54,747 bases of DNA from contig JARGOP010000023.1 in the NCBI GenBank assembly GCA_029233965.1, positions 8,857 to 63,603 of the forward strand, read 5' to 3'. Positions 34,992 to 43,672 of the stretch are shown in pieces (within the stretch, counting starts at the first letter, position 1; each line of letters starts with the position of its first letter). The stretch comes from Verrucomicrobiales bacterium. GTDB taxonomy: Bacteria > Verrucomicrobiota > Verrucomicrobiia > Verrucomicrobiales > DEV007. The position numbers were made by a program, and so were the translations under genes. The notes beneath the pieces were generated by a model, which did no database searches, was not told the origin of the DNA, and saw only the letters and a program-made list of their open reading frames with translations.

Positions 34992-36476
34992 ATGTTTTAT
35001 CTTGGTATCGACAGCGGGACCCAGAGCACGAAATCGATCGTGCTCGATCTTGAAACCGGCGCCATCGTCGCCCAGTCCAGTCAGGCTTACGGGCTGATTG
35101 ACGGGCTTCCCTCCGGTCATTTGGAGCAGCATCCCTCCGACTGGATTGATGCGGTTAAAGCAACGATCAGCGACTGCCTGAACCAGCTCGGTGAGCGGAA
35201 GTCGTCCCTTCGGGGAATCGGCGTGAGTGGTCAGCAGCACGGGCTCGTTGTGCTCGACGCGAACGATGAGGTGATTCGCCCCGCCAAACTCTGGTGCGAC
35301 ACCTCGACGATTGACCAGTGTGATCAGTTTTCGGCTGAGTTCGGCGGAACCGAAGGACTCATCGCGAAAGCAGGCAACGCAATCCTTCCGGGCTACACGA
35401 TTCCAAAATTGCTCTGGCTCAAGCAAAACGAGCCGGAGAATTTCGCGAAGACAAAGAGCGTCCTCCTTCCGCACGACTACATCAACTTTTTCCTCACCGG
35501 AGTGAAGCGGATGGAATTTGGAGATGCTTCCGGAATGGGGATTCTGAACATCCGGGAGAAGGCATGGGAGACTGACCTGATTGATTTTGTGGATCCTTCG
35601 GTTCGGGAAATGCTTCCGGAACTGGGCTCTTCAAATGTCGTTCACGGAACTTTGCGATCCGAACTGGCCTCGGAGTGGGGCCTCAGTGACGAGGTCATCA
35701 TCAGTGCGGGAGGCGGGGATAATATGATGGGTGCAATCGGCACCGGGAACATCGCCGATGGAGTCATCACCGCGAGCTTTGGAACTTCGGGCACACTGTA
35801 TGGCTGCGCTGAGAACCCGGTGATTGATCCGAACGGCGAGATTGCCGCATTTTGCGACAGCACCGACCGCTGGATGCCTCTTGCCTGCACCATGAATGTG
35901 ACCGTCGTGACGGAGCAGGTGCGCAGCTGGTTTGGCTGGGACCTCGCGGAGCTTGAGCGACAAGTCGACTCGGTTGCGCCCGGAGTCGACGGTGTCAGTT
36001 TTCTTCCCTACCTGAACGGGGAGCGGACTCCGAACCTGCCGAATGGCACCGGAGTGATTCATGGTCTTGGTGGAAGCTCATCTTCCCCGGCTCATCTCGC
36101 GCGGGCGGCGATGGAGGGGGCGACGCTTGGTCTTGCTTACGGGCTGCGTCGCTTTGCGGCCCTCGGCCTTACGCCGGGTGAAATCCGTCTCACGGGCGGG
36201 GGGAGCAAGAGTGCCGTCTGGCGTCAGATTTCAGCGGATGTCTTTGGTGTTCCAGTGGTCGGGTTGACGACTTCAGAAGGAGCCGGACTGGGAGGAGCGA
36301 TTCAGGCGGCTCATGCTGACGGGAAGGGAAGTTATGAAGATCTTTGTGCGCGTCTCGTGACACTTAACGAGTCCACGCGATGCGAGCCGAATGCAGAGAA
36401 TGCCGGGATTTACACCGACAAGCTCGATCGGCAGATCAAGTTGACCGAAGTCCTGAAAGAAGCGGGAATGCTCTGA
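34992..36476 (+). CDS. xylB: Xylulokinase (FGGY carbohydrate kinase)
   Basis: A 494-residue FGGY-family kinase. The N-terminal phosphate-binding DSGTQSTKS, the GVSGQQHGLVVLD motif typical of xylulokinases, and the C-terminal LTGGGSKSAVWRQISADV all match XylB, which phosphorylates D-xylulose to xylulose-5-phosphate. Length fits (E. coli XylB 484). The gene stands 144 bp after the response regulator and 4 bp before a DUF374 acyltransferase gene. No xylose isomerase or transporter is adjacent, so the identity rests on sequence alone; other pentulose kinases remain possible. Confidence 0.88.
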   Translation: MFYLGIDSGTQSTKSIVLDLETGAIVAQSSQAYGLIDGLPSGHLEQHPSDWIDAVKATISDCLNQLGERKSSLRGIGVSGQQHGLVVLDANDEVIRPAKLWCDTSTIDQCDQFSAEFGGTEGLIAKAGNAILPGYTIPKLLWLKQNEPENFAKTKSVLLPHDYINFFLTGVKRMEFGDASGMGILNIREKAWETDLIDFVDPSVREMLPELGSSNVVHGTLRSELASEWGLSDEVIISAGGGDNMMGAIGTGNIADGVITASFGTSGTLYGCAENPVIDPNGEIAAFCDSTDRWMPLACTMNVTVVTEQVRSWFGWDLAELERQVDSVAPGVDGVSFLPYLNGERTPNLPNGTGVIHGLGGSSSSPAHLARAAMEGATLGLAYGLRRFAALGLTPGEIRLTGGGSKSAVWRQISADVFGVPVVGLTTSEGAGLGGAIQAAHADGKGSYEDLCARLVTLNESTRCEPNAENAGIYTDKLDRQIKLTEVLKEAGML

Positions 36477-36480
36477 GTAG

Positions 36481-37155
36481 ATGACTGAACCCGCCACCAG
36501 AAGCCTGGACGTCAAAGGCCTCTCCCCGAAGTCACGGCGCATAGCTCTGGCTCTCTCCGTTCTGATTCGGGCACTCTCGTCGACGCTGCGATGGAAAGTT
36601 CATGATCCCGGGGGAGTCCTGAAAAACTTCCCGGAGCACCCCATGATCTGGGTTTTCTGGCACAACCGGATTTTCGTGCTGACGACGTTTTACCGGAAGT
36701 TCGCGGGCGGAAGAAAAGGGGCGATTCTCTCCAGCGCGAGTCGCGACGGGGAGATAATCGCAGCCCTGATGTCCCGCTCGGGGATGGCGTCGGTGCGGGG
36801 GTCCTCTTCGCGACGGGGGGCCGCGGCGTTGTTGGGTCTCCTCGACTGGGTCAAATCAGGCTACGACGTCGGGGTCGTTCCGGACGGGCCGCGCGGACCG
36901 CTGTATCGCATGGGCCCCGGGGCAATCAAGCTCGCGGGGATGACCGGGGCGAAGATTCTCCCGATCCGCGTGGAGTACGGCTCATGCTGGAAGTTCAAGA
37001 GCTGGGACCGGTTTCGCGTTCCGAAGCCATTCACGACCGTGGACATTTATCTTGACCCGCTTTACGACGTTCCCGCAGGTCAAACTGACGAAGAGTTGGA
37101 AAAATCCCGCCTCGAACTGGAGCGCATCATGAATCCGAATAATGAAACTGATTGA
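36481..37155 (+). CDS. DUF374 lysophospholipid acyltransferase-like protein
   Basis: A 224-residue protein of the DUF374 family, related to LpxL/PlsC-type acyltransferases. The marks are WVFWHNRIF near residue 60 (acyltransferase His), [21 protein letters not shown] and VVPDGPRGP. It probably acylates a membrane lipid or lipid A precursor at the inner membrane. It lacks a transmembrane helix of its own. The 3' end overlaps the start of folD by 14 bp in another frame, so the two are likely co-transcribed although functionally unrelated. Confidence 0.85.
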   Translation: MTEPATRSLDVKGLSPKSRRIALALSVLIRALSSTLRWKVHDPGGVLKNFPEHPMIWVFWHNRIFVLTTFYRKFAGGRKGAILSSASRDGEIIAALMSRSGMASVRGSSSRRGAAALLGLLDWVKSGYDVGVVPDGPRGPLYRMGPGAIKLAGMTGAKILPIRVEYGSCWKFKSWDRFRVPKPFTTVDIYLDPLYDVPAGQTDEELEKSRLELERIMNPNNETD

Positions 37156-38023
37156 AGGTAAGAAAATAGCAGAAGCAGTTTACGCTGAGTGTGTTGTGGG
37201 TTTTCATGAGCTGAAGGCCGCTGGGTACCAGCCCGGTTTGGCCGTTGTTCTCATCGGGGATGATCCGGCCTCGAAAGCGTATGTGGGATCGAAGGACCGA
37301 AAGTGCCGTGAACTGGGAATGCATTCGGTGAAAATCGAGAGACCGGCTGATATTTCGCAGGAGGATTTGCACGTTCTGATCGAGGAGTTAAATCAGGATG
37401 AAAAGATCCATGGAATCCTTGTTCAAATGCCGCTGCCTGATCATCTCAGTGAGGAGGAGGCAATCCTGCGAATCGACCCGGCGAAGGATGTCGACGGTTT
37501 GCACCCCACCAACCTCGGGAAACTGGCGATGGAGGACCCGACTGGTTTTGCTCCCTGCACACCGTCCGGTTGTCAGCGGATGTTGATCGAAAGTGGCCTC
37601 GAGACTTCCGGGAAAAATGTCGTGATTGTGGGTCGGAGTCTTCTTGTGGGCAAGAGTCTCGCGCTTCTCATGATGGGCAAAGGGGCGGGAGCGGACGCGA
37701 CTGTGACGGTTGCCCATTCACGAACGAAGGATCTTGCTGCAGTTTGTCGCGAAGCGGATATTCTCGTCGCGGCGATCGGAAGACCGCATTTCATCGGAAC
37801 CGAGCACGTCAAGGATGGCGCTGTCGTGATTGATGTCGGGATCAACCGGATTGATGACCCGACCGCAAAGCGCGGCAGCCGTCTCGTCGGTGACGTCGAT
37901 TTCGATGCGGTAGCCGATCGTTGCGAAGCGATCACGCCGGTTCCCGGTGGAGTGGGACCGATGACGATCGCAATGCTGATGGCGAACACGATTCGATCCT
38001 GCAGGATGAAGGCAGGTCTCTAA
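37142..38023 (+). CDS. folD: Methylenetetrahydrofolate dehydrogenase/cyclohydrolase
   Basis: A 293-residue bifunctional enzyme interconverting methylene-, methenyl- and formyl-tetrahydrofolate. The catalytic Lys is in [12 protein letters not shown], followed by [18 protein letters not shown], the Rossmann nucleotide motif [15 protein letters not shown] and the C-terminal [10 protein letters not shown]. The usual Pro of the VGKP nucleotide loop is Ser here, a small deviation. The [16 protein letters not shown] form with its short insert is seen in several PVC bacteria. It overlaps the acyltransferase gene by 14 bp. A strong hairpin lies in the 216 bp before sucA. Confidence 0.96.
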   Translation: MKLIEGKKIAEAVYAECVVGFHELKAAGYQPGLAVVLIGDDPASKAYVGSKDRKCRELGMHSVKIERPADISQEDLHVLIEELNQDEKIHGILVQMPLPDHLSEEEAILRIDPAKDVDGLHPTNLGKLAMEDPTGFAPCTPSGCQRMLIESGLETSGKNVVIVGRSLLVGKSLALLMMGKGAGADATVTVAHSRTKDLAAVCREADILVAAIGRPHFIGTEHVKDGAVVIDVGINRIDDPTAKRGSRLVGDVDFDAVADRCEAITPVPGGVGPMTIAMLMANTIRSCRMKAGL

Positions 38024-38135
38024 GCAGGTTGTAGTCAGAGAGTTAAAGCTGTCGATCCTTCAGTTTTGATGAGTGCGAAATTTGTGTTTTTGTGAGGTCG
38101 AATTTCCGGGCATGACGTAATCATCTCTGAACGCG

Positions 38136-38167
38136 CCCGAACCCCCCGTTTTACGGGGCATTTCGGG
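38136..38167 (+). terminator. Two-tier hairpin between folD and sucA
   Basis: An outer stem CCCGAA/TTCGGG (38136-38141 with 38162-38167) encloses an inner perfect CCCCGT-TTT-ACGGGG hairpin. No T-tract follows; the next bases are AAATTTCCC. It may terminate folD transcription or shape the sucA leader. Confidence 0.45.
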
Positions 38168-38239
38168 AAATTTCCCTAGCCAGTCCATCGGATTGAAGCG
38201 AGGGTTTACGATTACATCGCTAGTTCGACCTGCCATCTG

Positions 38240-41017
38240 ATGAGCCACACCATACCCGCCCGCGCGAATGTCGATTTGATCGACCAGAAGTACGCCGACT
38301 GGAAGCAAGATCCAAAGTCAGTCGACGAGACCTGGGCAATGTTTTTTGAAGGGTTTGAGCTCGGCTTGACTCAGCCGGTTTCAGCGGACAAGCCGGGAAA
38401 AATCGATGATCCCGGCTCTGATGTCGTTGGCGGACTCGACATGGCGACCCGGGCACGCATTGTGTCGATGGTGCATCAATACCGTTCTCTCGGCCATACG
38501 GCGGCATGGCTGGATCCTCTGGAAGAGACTCCTCTTTCACAGCCCCTGCTCAGCCTCGAGGAACTGGGTTTTCTTCCGGAACATCTTGAGGAGGAGGTCT
38601 CGACCCAGTTTTACGAAGGTGGCCGCCGCATGAAGCTCGGCGAGATGATTGACCGTCTTGAGCGGACTTATTGTTCGAAGATCGGCTTTGAATTCATGCA
38701 CATCCAGACGCCGGATGTCCGCGAGTGGATCCGCGAACGCGTCGAGTCCCGCATCGAGCAGCCCGAGCCTGACATTGAGTCCAAAAAATCCGCCCTCGGC
38801 TGGCTCGCGGAAGCGGAGCTCTTCGAGCGGTTCCTGCACCGCAAATATGTCGGCCAGAAGCGGTTCTCGCTGGAGGGTGGAGACTCGCTCATGGTGGCGC
38901 TCAACGGGATGGTGCAGTGTTTCCCCAAATACGGTGTCGAGGAAATGATGATGGGAATGGCTCACCGGGGCCGACTCAACGTTCTCGCCAACCTCCTTCG
39001 CAAGCCCCTCACGGTGATCCTGTATGAGTTTTCCGAGAACTACGTCCCCAACCTTGTCGCCGGTGACGGCGATGTGAAGTATCACCTCGGATACGATTCC
39101 GAGTTGGATGTGAATGGTCACAAAGTGCTGATTCATCTCGGCGCGAATCCAAGCCACCTCGAAGCGGTGAATGGCGTCATCGAAGGGAAGGCCCGCGCCC
39201 GTCAGCGCGCGAGGGATGAGCATCTTCGTGACTCCTTTGTCGATCGCGACCAGGTTCTGCCGGTTCTCATTCACGGGGACGCCGCTTTCGCGGGGCAGGG
39301 AAGTGTTGCCGAAACGCTGAACCTCTCTCAACTCCTCGGCTATCGCACGGGTGGAACCGTTCACCTCGTCGTGAACAATCAGATCGGGTTCACGACGACA
39401 CCGAAGGATGCCCGCTCCTCTGTGTATTGCACCGACGTTGCCAAAATGATCGAGGCTCCCGTTTTCCATGTGAACGGGGATTCGCCCATGGATGTTCTTT
39501 TCGTGACGGAACTCGCCCTTGAATTCCGGCAACGTTTCGGGCGGGATGTGGTTGTCGATATTGTCTGCTATCGTCGCCACGGCCACAACGAAGGGGATGA
39601 GCCTGCCTTCACCCTCCCGAACACCTATCGTGACATTCAGAAACAGGATACCCCGCTGACGATTTTCCGTCGGCAACTTGTCAACGGAGGTGATCTCTCT
39701 CACGAGGATGCCGATCGGATCGAGCAGGCCTATCAGGACAAGCTCGACAGCGAATTTGAGGAACTGGAGATCGCGACCGAAAGAGGGGAGGGCCACTCCA
39801 TGGCGGAAGCTGTCACGGAGCCTCAGCCTGAATATCACCATGATCCGGTGCCGACAGGGATTCCGGTGGACGAGGTTCGTGAGATTGGAATGCGTCTTTC
39901 GGGAGTTCCGGACGGGGTGAATGTGAACAGGAAACTGGCGAAACGCTTTCTCGGACCCCGACGGGAAGCGATCGAAAGTGGAGCCGGCATCAACTGGGCA
40001 TTGGGAGAAGCCCTCGCTTTCGGATCTTTGTTGAAGGAGGAAATTGCAGTCCGTCTTTCCGGCCAGGACTGTCGCCGCGGGACCTTCAGTCAGCGCCACG
40101 CCGTGCTCTATGATCCTGAAACCCGTGAACGGTATACGCCGCTGAATCACATTGCTGACGATCAGAAGCAGAAACTCTGGGTCTACAACAGCCACCTCTC
40201 GGAATTTGCGGTTCTCGCTTTTGAATACGGCTACTCGTTGGTCTCTTCCGATATGCTCGTGCTCTGGGAAGCACAGTTCGGGGATTTCTCCAACGGAGCT
40301 CAGGTGATTATTGACCAGTTCATTGCTTCCTCTGAGTCCAAGTGGCAGCGACCGAGTCATCTCGTGCTCCTTCTTCCTCACGGCTATGAAGGACAGGGGC
40401 CTGAGCACAGCAGTGCGCGTCTCGAGCGCTTCCTTCAGCTTTGCGCAGAGCAGAACATGCAGGTCTGCAACCTCACGACGCCGGCGCAGTATTTCCATGC
40501 GCTCCGTCGCCAGATGCATCAGGACTATCGTAAGCCTCTTGTGATCATGACACCGAAGAGCCTCCTGACTTTCCCGGGCTGTGTTTCGAAGATCGAAGAC
40601 TTCGGCGAAGGGACCTCTTTCCGGGAGGTGATCGATGACGAAAACTGCGGCGACAACGAAAAGGTCAGCCGTCTCATATTCTGCACCGGTAAGGTCTACT
40701 ACGATCTCATTGAATTCCGCGACAAAAACGAAATCAACAATGTTGCGATCATCCGTCTGGAGCAGATTTATCCTTTCAGCAGCACGAGGCTCCGGGAGGC
40801 GACTGTGAATTATCCGAACGCCTCGAAGTGGGTGTGGTGTCAGGAGGAGCCCCTGAACATGGGGGCCTGGACATTCGTTGGTCCGCGTCTCCAGAAAGAG
40901 GCGGAGCACCACGTCCGTTATGCCGGACGCCCCGCCGCCGCAAGTCCGTCGAGCGGATCAAAAGCCGTCCACAAGATGGAACAGAAGCGCCTCGTCGAGG
41001 AAGCCTTCAACAAGTAG
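38240..41017 (+). CDS. sucA: 2-oxoglutarate dehydrogenase E1 component
   Basis: A 925-residue thiamine-dependent E1 that decarboxylates 2-oxoglutarate and passes the succinyl group to SucB. The N-terminal E2-binding segment (ANVDLIDQKYADWKQDP) matches SucA, as do MAHRGRLNVLANLLRKPL, HGDAAFAGQGSVAETL, NNQIGFTT and GDSPMDVLFVTELALEFRQ further on. The C-terminal part carries WCQEEPLNMGAW. Length fits E. coli SucA (933). sucB follows after 51 bp. Together with korAB it means two alternative enzymes could oxidise 2-oxoglutarate, one feeding NADH and one reduced ferredoxin. Confidence 0.97.
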   Translation: MSHTIPARANVDLIDQKYADWKQDPKSVDETWAMFFEGFELGLTQPVSADKPGKIDDPGSDVVGGLDMATRARIVSMVHQYRSLGHTAAWLDPLEETPLSQPLLSLEELGFLPEHLEEEVSTQFYEGGRRMKLGEMIDRLERTYCSKIGFEFMHIQTPDVREWIRERVESRIEQPEPDIESKKSALGWLAEAELFERFLHRKYVGQKRFSLEGGDSLMVALNGMVQCFPKYGVEEMMMGMAHRGRLNVLANLLRKPLTVILYEFSENYVPNLVAGDGDVKYHLGYDSELDVNGHKVLIHLGANPSHLEAVNGVIEGKARARQRARDEHLRDSFVDRDQVLPVLIHGDAAFAGQGSVAETLNLSQLLGYRTGGTVHLVVNNQIGFTTTPKDARSSVYCTDVAKMIEAPVFHVNGDSPMDVLFVTELALEFRQRFGRDVVVDIVCYRRHGHNEGDEPAFTLPNTYRDIQKQDTPLTIFRRQLVNGGDLSHEDADRIEQAYQDKLDSEFEELEIATERGEGHSMAEAVTEPQPEYHHDPVPTGIPVDEVREIGMRLSGVPDGVNVNRKLAKRFLGPRREAIESGAGINWALGEALAFGSLLKEEIAVRLSGQDCRRGTFSQRHAVLYDPETRERYTPLNHIADDQKQKLWVYNSHLSEFAVLAFEYGYSLVSSDMLVLWEAQFGDFSNGAQVIIDQFIASSESKWQRPSHLVLLLPHGYEGQGPEHSSARLERFLQLCAEQNMQVCNLTTPAQYFHALRRQMHQDYRKPLVIMTPKSLLTFPGCVSKIEDFGEGTSFREVIDDENCGDNEKVSRLIFCTGKVYYDLIEFRDKNEINNVAIIRLEQIYPFSSTRLREATVNYPNASKWVWCQEEPLNMGAWTFVGPRLQKEAEHHVRYAGRPAAASPSSGSKAVHKMEQKRLVEEAFNK

Positions 41018-41068
41018 GAACGACTCACGTTCTTCTCAGTCATAGCTTTCAGTATTAGTATTTATCCT

Positions 41069-42301
41069 ATGTCCCACGAGATTAAAATCCCATCGGTTGG
41101 TGAATCGATTACTTCCGCGACCCTTGGAACCTGGCACAAGAGTGATGGCGACTACGTCAATGCCGGTGAGGTGATCCTCACGATTGAAACCGACAAAATT
41201 TCCACTGAGTTGGAAACCGATAAGTCGGGAATTTTGAAGCATCTTGCTGCGGAAGGCGATGAGCTGGATATTGGCGCCCCGGTCGCCGCGATCGAAGAAG
41301 GGGAGGCGCCTGAGGGTTCAGGGGATTCGGCTGCGGAAGATGGTGGCGGTGAAGAAGAGACTGCAAACTCCGCCTCCGGGGGTGGCGATGAGTCGTCACA
41401 CGAGGGAGTCAAGGTCACACCGGTTGCCCGGAAAATTGCCGAGGATGAAGGGGTGGATCTCGCCACTGTGAGTGGAACCGGAGCCGGTGGGAAAATCACG
41501 AAAGCGGATGTTCTTGAAGCTGCTGCCGGTGCGGACGTAACACACTCGGAAAATCGGGCTGAGGCTGCGAAGCAGGAGTCTGCGCCAACTCCGGCGGACG
41601 GGAAGCGAACGACTCGCAAGAAGATGTCACCGCTTCGCAGGAAAATTGCGACCCACCTCGTGAATGCGCAACAGACTTCGGCGATCCTCACGACTTTCAA
41701 TGAATGCGACATGACAGAGATCATGGAGCTTCGGAAGCGGGTTCAGGACGATTTCGTGAATCGTCACGGCGTGAAGCTTGGTTTCATGTCGTTCTTCATC
41801 AAAGCTGTCGTCGACGCTCTCAAGGCAGTGCCTTCGGTGAATGCGCAGATCGACGGTGATGAGATTGTGGAGAACCACTTCTTCGACGTGGGTGTCGCGG
41901 TGGGAACGGACAAAGGGCTCATGGTGCCGGTGGTCCGTGACTGTGATCAAAAAAGCTTTGCTCAGATTGAGCAGGATATCATTGATTACGCGACGAAGGC
42001 TCGCGAAGGCTCGATTGGCCTTCCTGATCTGCAGGGAGGAGTTTTCACGATCACCAACGGTGGAATTTACGGATCGCTTCTCAGCACTCCGATTCTCAAT
42101 CCTCCGCAGTCAGGGATTCTCGGCATGCACAGCATTCAGCAACGTCCGGTTGCGCTGAATGGGGAGGTGGTGATTCGTCCGATGATGTATCTCGCGCTTA
42201 GCTATGATCATCGAATTGTGGACGGAAAAGAGGCCGTGACGTTCCTTGTCCGGGTAAAGGATTGCCTCGAACATCCCGAAAGACTGCTGGTTGGAGCATA
42301 G
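41069..42301 (+). CDS. sucB: Dihydrolipoamide succinyltransferase (E2 of 2-oxoglutarate dehydrogenase)
   Basis: A 410-residue E2. The lipoyl domain (1-75) has the lipoylated lysine in [10 protein letters not shown]. An acidic Gly/Ser-rich linker (about 80-112) leads to the E1/E3-binding domain ([30 protein letters not shown]). The C-terminal catalytic domain carries [13 protein letters not shown]. It transfers succinyl groups to CoA. It pairs with sucA immediately upstream. The E3 subunit (lipoamide dehydrogenase) is not in this window. A strongly AT-rich 136-bp region follows. Confidence 0.96.
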   Translation: MSHEIKIPSVGESITSATLGTWHKSDGDYVNAGEVILTIETDKISTELETDKSGILKHLAAEGDELDIGAPVAAIEEGEAPEGSGDSAAEDGGGEEETANSASGGGDESSHEGVKVTPVARKIAEDEGVDLATVSGTGAGGKITKADVLEAAAGADVTHSENRAEAAKQESAPTPADGKRTTRKKMSPLRRKIATHLVNAQQTSAILTTFNECDMTEIMELRKRVQDDFVNRHGVKLGFMSFFIKAVVDALKAVPSVNAQIDGDEIVENHFFDVGVAVGTDKGLMVPVVRDCDQKSFAQIEQDIIDYATKAREGSIGLPDLQGGVFTITNGGIYGSLLSTPILNPPQSGILGMHSIQQRPVALNGEVVIRPMMYLALSYDHRIVDGKEAVTFLVRVKDCLEHPERLLVGA

Positions 42302-42437
42302 TTCAGTCGAAAGATGGTAAAAATTTTCTTATATTCTTATATTCTTGCAAGCTAATTATTCAAATTTGATAAATTATCAAAATTTGAGAATTAAATTTGG
42401 GAAATTTTAAATTTTAACTTTATCGAAGAGGATCGGA
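42302..42437. promoter_or_regulatory. AT-rich intergenic region with palindrome before LysM gene
   Basis: From 42321 to 42420, 84 of 100 bases are A or T by direct count, in sharp contrast to the GC-rich coding DNA around it. It contains two tandem TTCTTATA copies (42326-42341) and a near-perfect palindrome, CAAATTTGATAA ... TTATCAAAATTTG (42361-42386), with one extra A. It lies between the sucB stop and the LysM gene and probably contains that gene's promoter; curved DNA is likely. Confidence 0.6.
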
Positions 42438-43172
42438 ATGGTATTTATTTCCATGTTCCGTGGACAGTCTCCCCTCAGCCTTCTTATTCTCCTGTTCGTT
42501 GCCAACTGTTCGGTTGGTTGCCTCAGTAACAAAAAGGACGAAGTCGCCGTCGAAGCTGCAGCACCTCCTCCTGCCGCCTATCCTTCCACTCCGGAAGGTT
42601 ATGCGGACACGGGATCGACGGCACCTGTTCCTCCGTCTTCGACGATGGCACCTGCTCCTGCTGCTCCGGAGCCGCCTCAGTTCAGCTTGCGCGAAGGGGA
42701 GACCCTCGTGACTTACCGGATTGAGATGGGCGACAATCTCAGTAAGATCGCCACCAAGTATAACACCAGCGTTTCAAGAATTAAGGCGGCGAACGGAATG
42801 ACGAACGACAAGATTTTCGCGGGTAAGACTTTGCAGATCCCGACGGCAGCACCTCCGGGGCTCGCGATGAATGCTCCGACTCCTTCTGCGTCGAATCCGA
42901 ATTCCTTTAGTTCATCCGGGGACCGTTATGGAAGTGCCGCGACGACGGACTCGTCCGGTGCGGGATCTTACACCTCCTCAAGTGCGCCCGCTCCTTCAAG
43001 CTTTCCTTCTTATCCGTCGACGACTGACGTGGCCCCTGCTTCAAGTGCCCCGGCTTCCACTTCCTATCCGCGGGTTTCCTCCCCTCCCATTCCTCCGCAG
43101 AACCAGCAACCCGCGGGAGCATTTCCGACGCCGAACTTCGGCAGCGGAACCGGCGTCCAGTTTTCTGAGTAG
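42438..43172 (+). CDS. LysM-domain secreted protein with Ser/Pro-rich tail
   Basis: A 244-residue exported protein. The N-terminal hydrophobic signal ends at CSVGC (residues about 25-29), which may be a lipoprotein site although the -3 residue (Ser) is atypical. A Pro/Ala-rich spacer follows, then one LysM domain at about 95-140 (YRIEMGDNLSKIATKYNTSVSRIKAANG... LQIP) that binds peptidoglycan glycan strands. The C-terminal 100 residues are rich in Ser, Pro and Thr and look unstructured. GAAGAGGATCGGA is a good ribosome binding site. mogA starts 9 bp after its stop. Confidence 0.85.
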   Translation: MVFISMFRGQSPLSLLILLFVANCSVGCLSNKKDEVAVEAAAPPPAAYPSTPEGYADTGSTAPVPPSSTMAPAPAAPEPPQFSLREGETLVTYRIEMGDNLSKIATKYNTSVSRIKAANGMTNDKIFAGKTLQIPTAAPPGLAMNAPTPSASNPNSFSSSGDRYGSAATTDSSGAGSYTSSSAPAPSSFPSYPSTTDVAPASSAPASTSYPRVSSPPIPPQNQQPAGAFPTPNFGSGTGVQFSE

Positions 43173-43181
43173 GCGTTTTCG

Positions 43182-43670
43182 ATGAGCGATACGATTGCGG
43201 TCGGGATTATCACCGTTTCGGACCGGGTTTCTGCCGGTGAATACGAAGATCACGGCGGCCCGGCTCTCCGCGAGACTTGTCAGAGCTACGGCTGGAGTGT
43301 CGCTGCCGAAGCGGTCATTCCGGATGACAAGGAGCAGATTCAGCGAACGATACGGGCTTTTTCCGAACAGAGGTGTGGCCTCGTTCTCACGACAGGCGGT
43401 ACCGGCGTTGCGCTCCGCGACGTCACTCCGGAGGCGATTCGCGGGATCATGCGAGTCGAGATACCCGGATTCGGTGAAACGATGAGGACGCAATCTCTGG
43501 AGATCACGCCGAATGCAATTCTTTCCCGGAGTCTCGCGGCGATCGTAGACCGATCTCTCGTCATCGCGTTGCCGGGCAAGCCGAGTGGAGCAGTCGAGTG
43601 CCTGGGTTTTGTAAAAGCGGCGATACCGCACTCGGTGAAACTGGCCCTGCAAGTGCCGACTTCCTGCTAG
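43182..43670 (+). CDS. mogA: Molybdopterin adenylyltransferase MogA/MoaB
   Basis: A 162-residue MoaB/MogA-fold protein of molybdenum cofactor synthesis. Marks are GIITVSDRVSAGEYEDHGGP, the TTGGTGVALRDVTPEAI motif (TTGGTG being the molybdopterin-binding loop) and LPGKPSGAVECL near the C-terminus. It adenylates molybdopterin before molybdenum insertion, or plays the MoaB role. It follows the LysM gene by 9 bp in the same direction although functionally unrelated. The stop codon is two bases away from the convergent gene. Confidence 0.93.
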   Translation: MSDTIAVGIITVSDRVSAGEYEDHGGPALRETCQSYGWSVAAEAVIPDDKEQIQRTIRAFSEQRCGLVLTTGGTGVALRDVTPEAIRGIMRVEIPGFGETMRTQSLEITPNAILSRSLAAIVDRSLVIALPGKPSGAVECLGFVKAAIPHSVKLALQVPTSC

Positions 43671-43672
43671 AG

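Noticed and set aside
38537-40912. A 791-residue open frame on the minus strand opposite sucA
   Set aside because: It is fully antisense to a clear SucA gene, has no recognisable domain and is of the kind expected in the opposite strand of GC-rich coding DNA.
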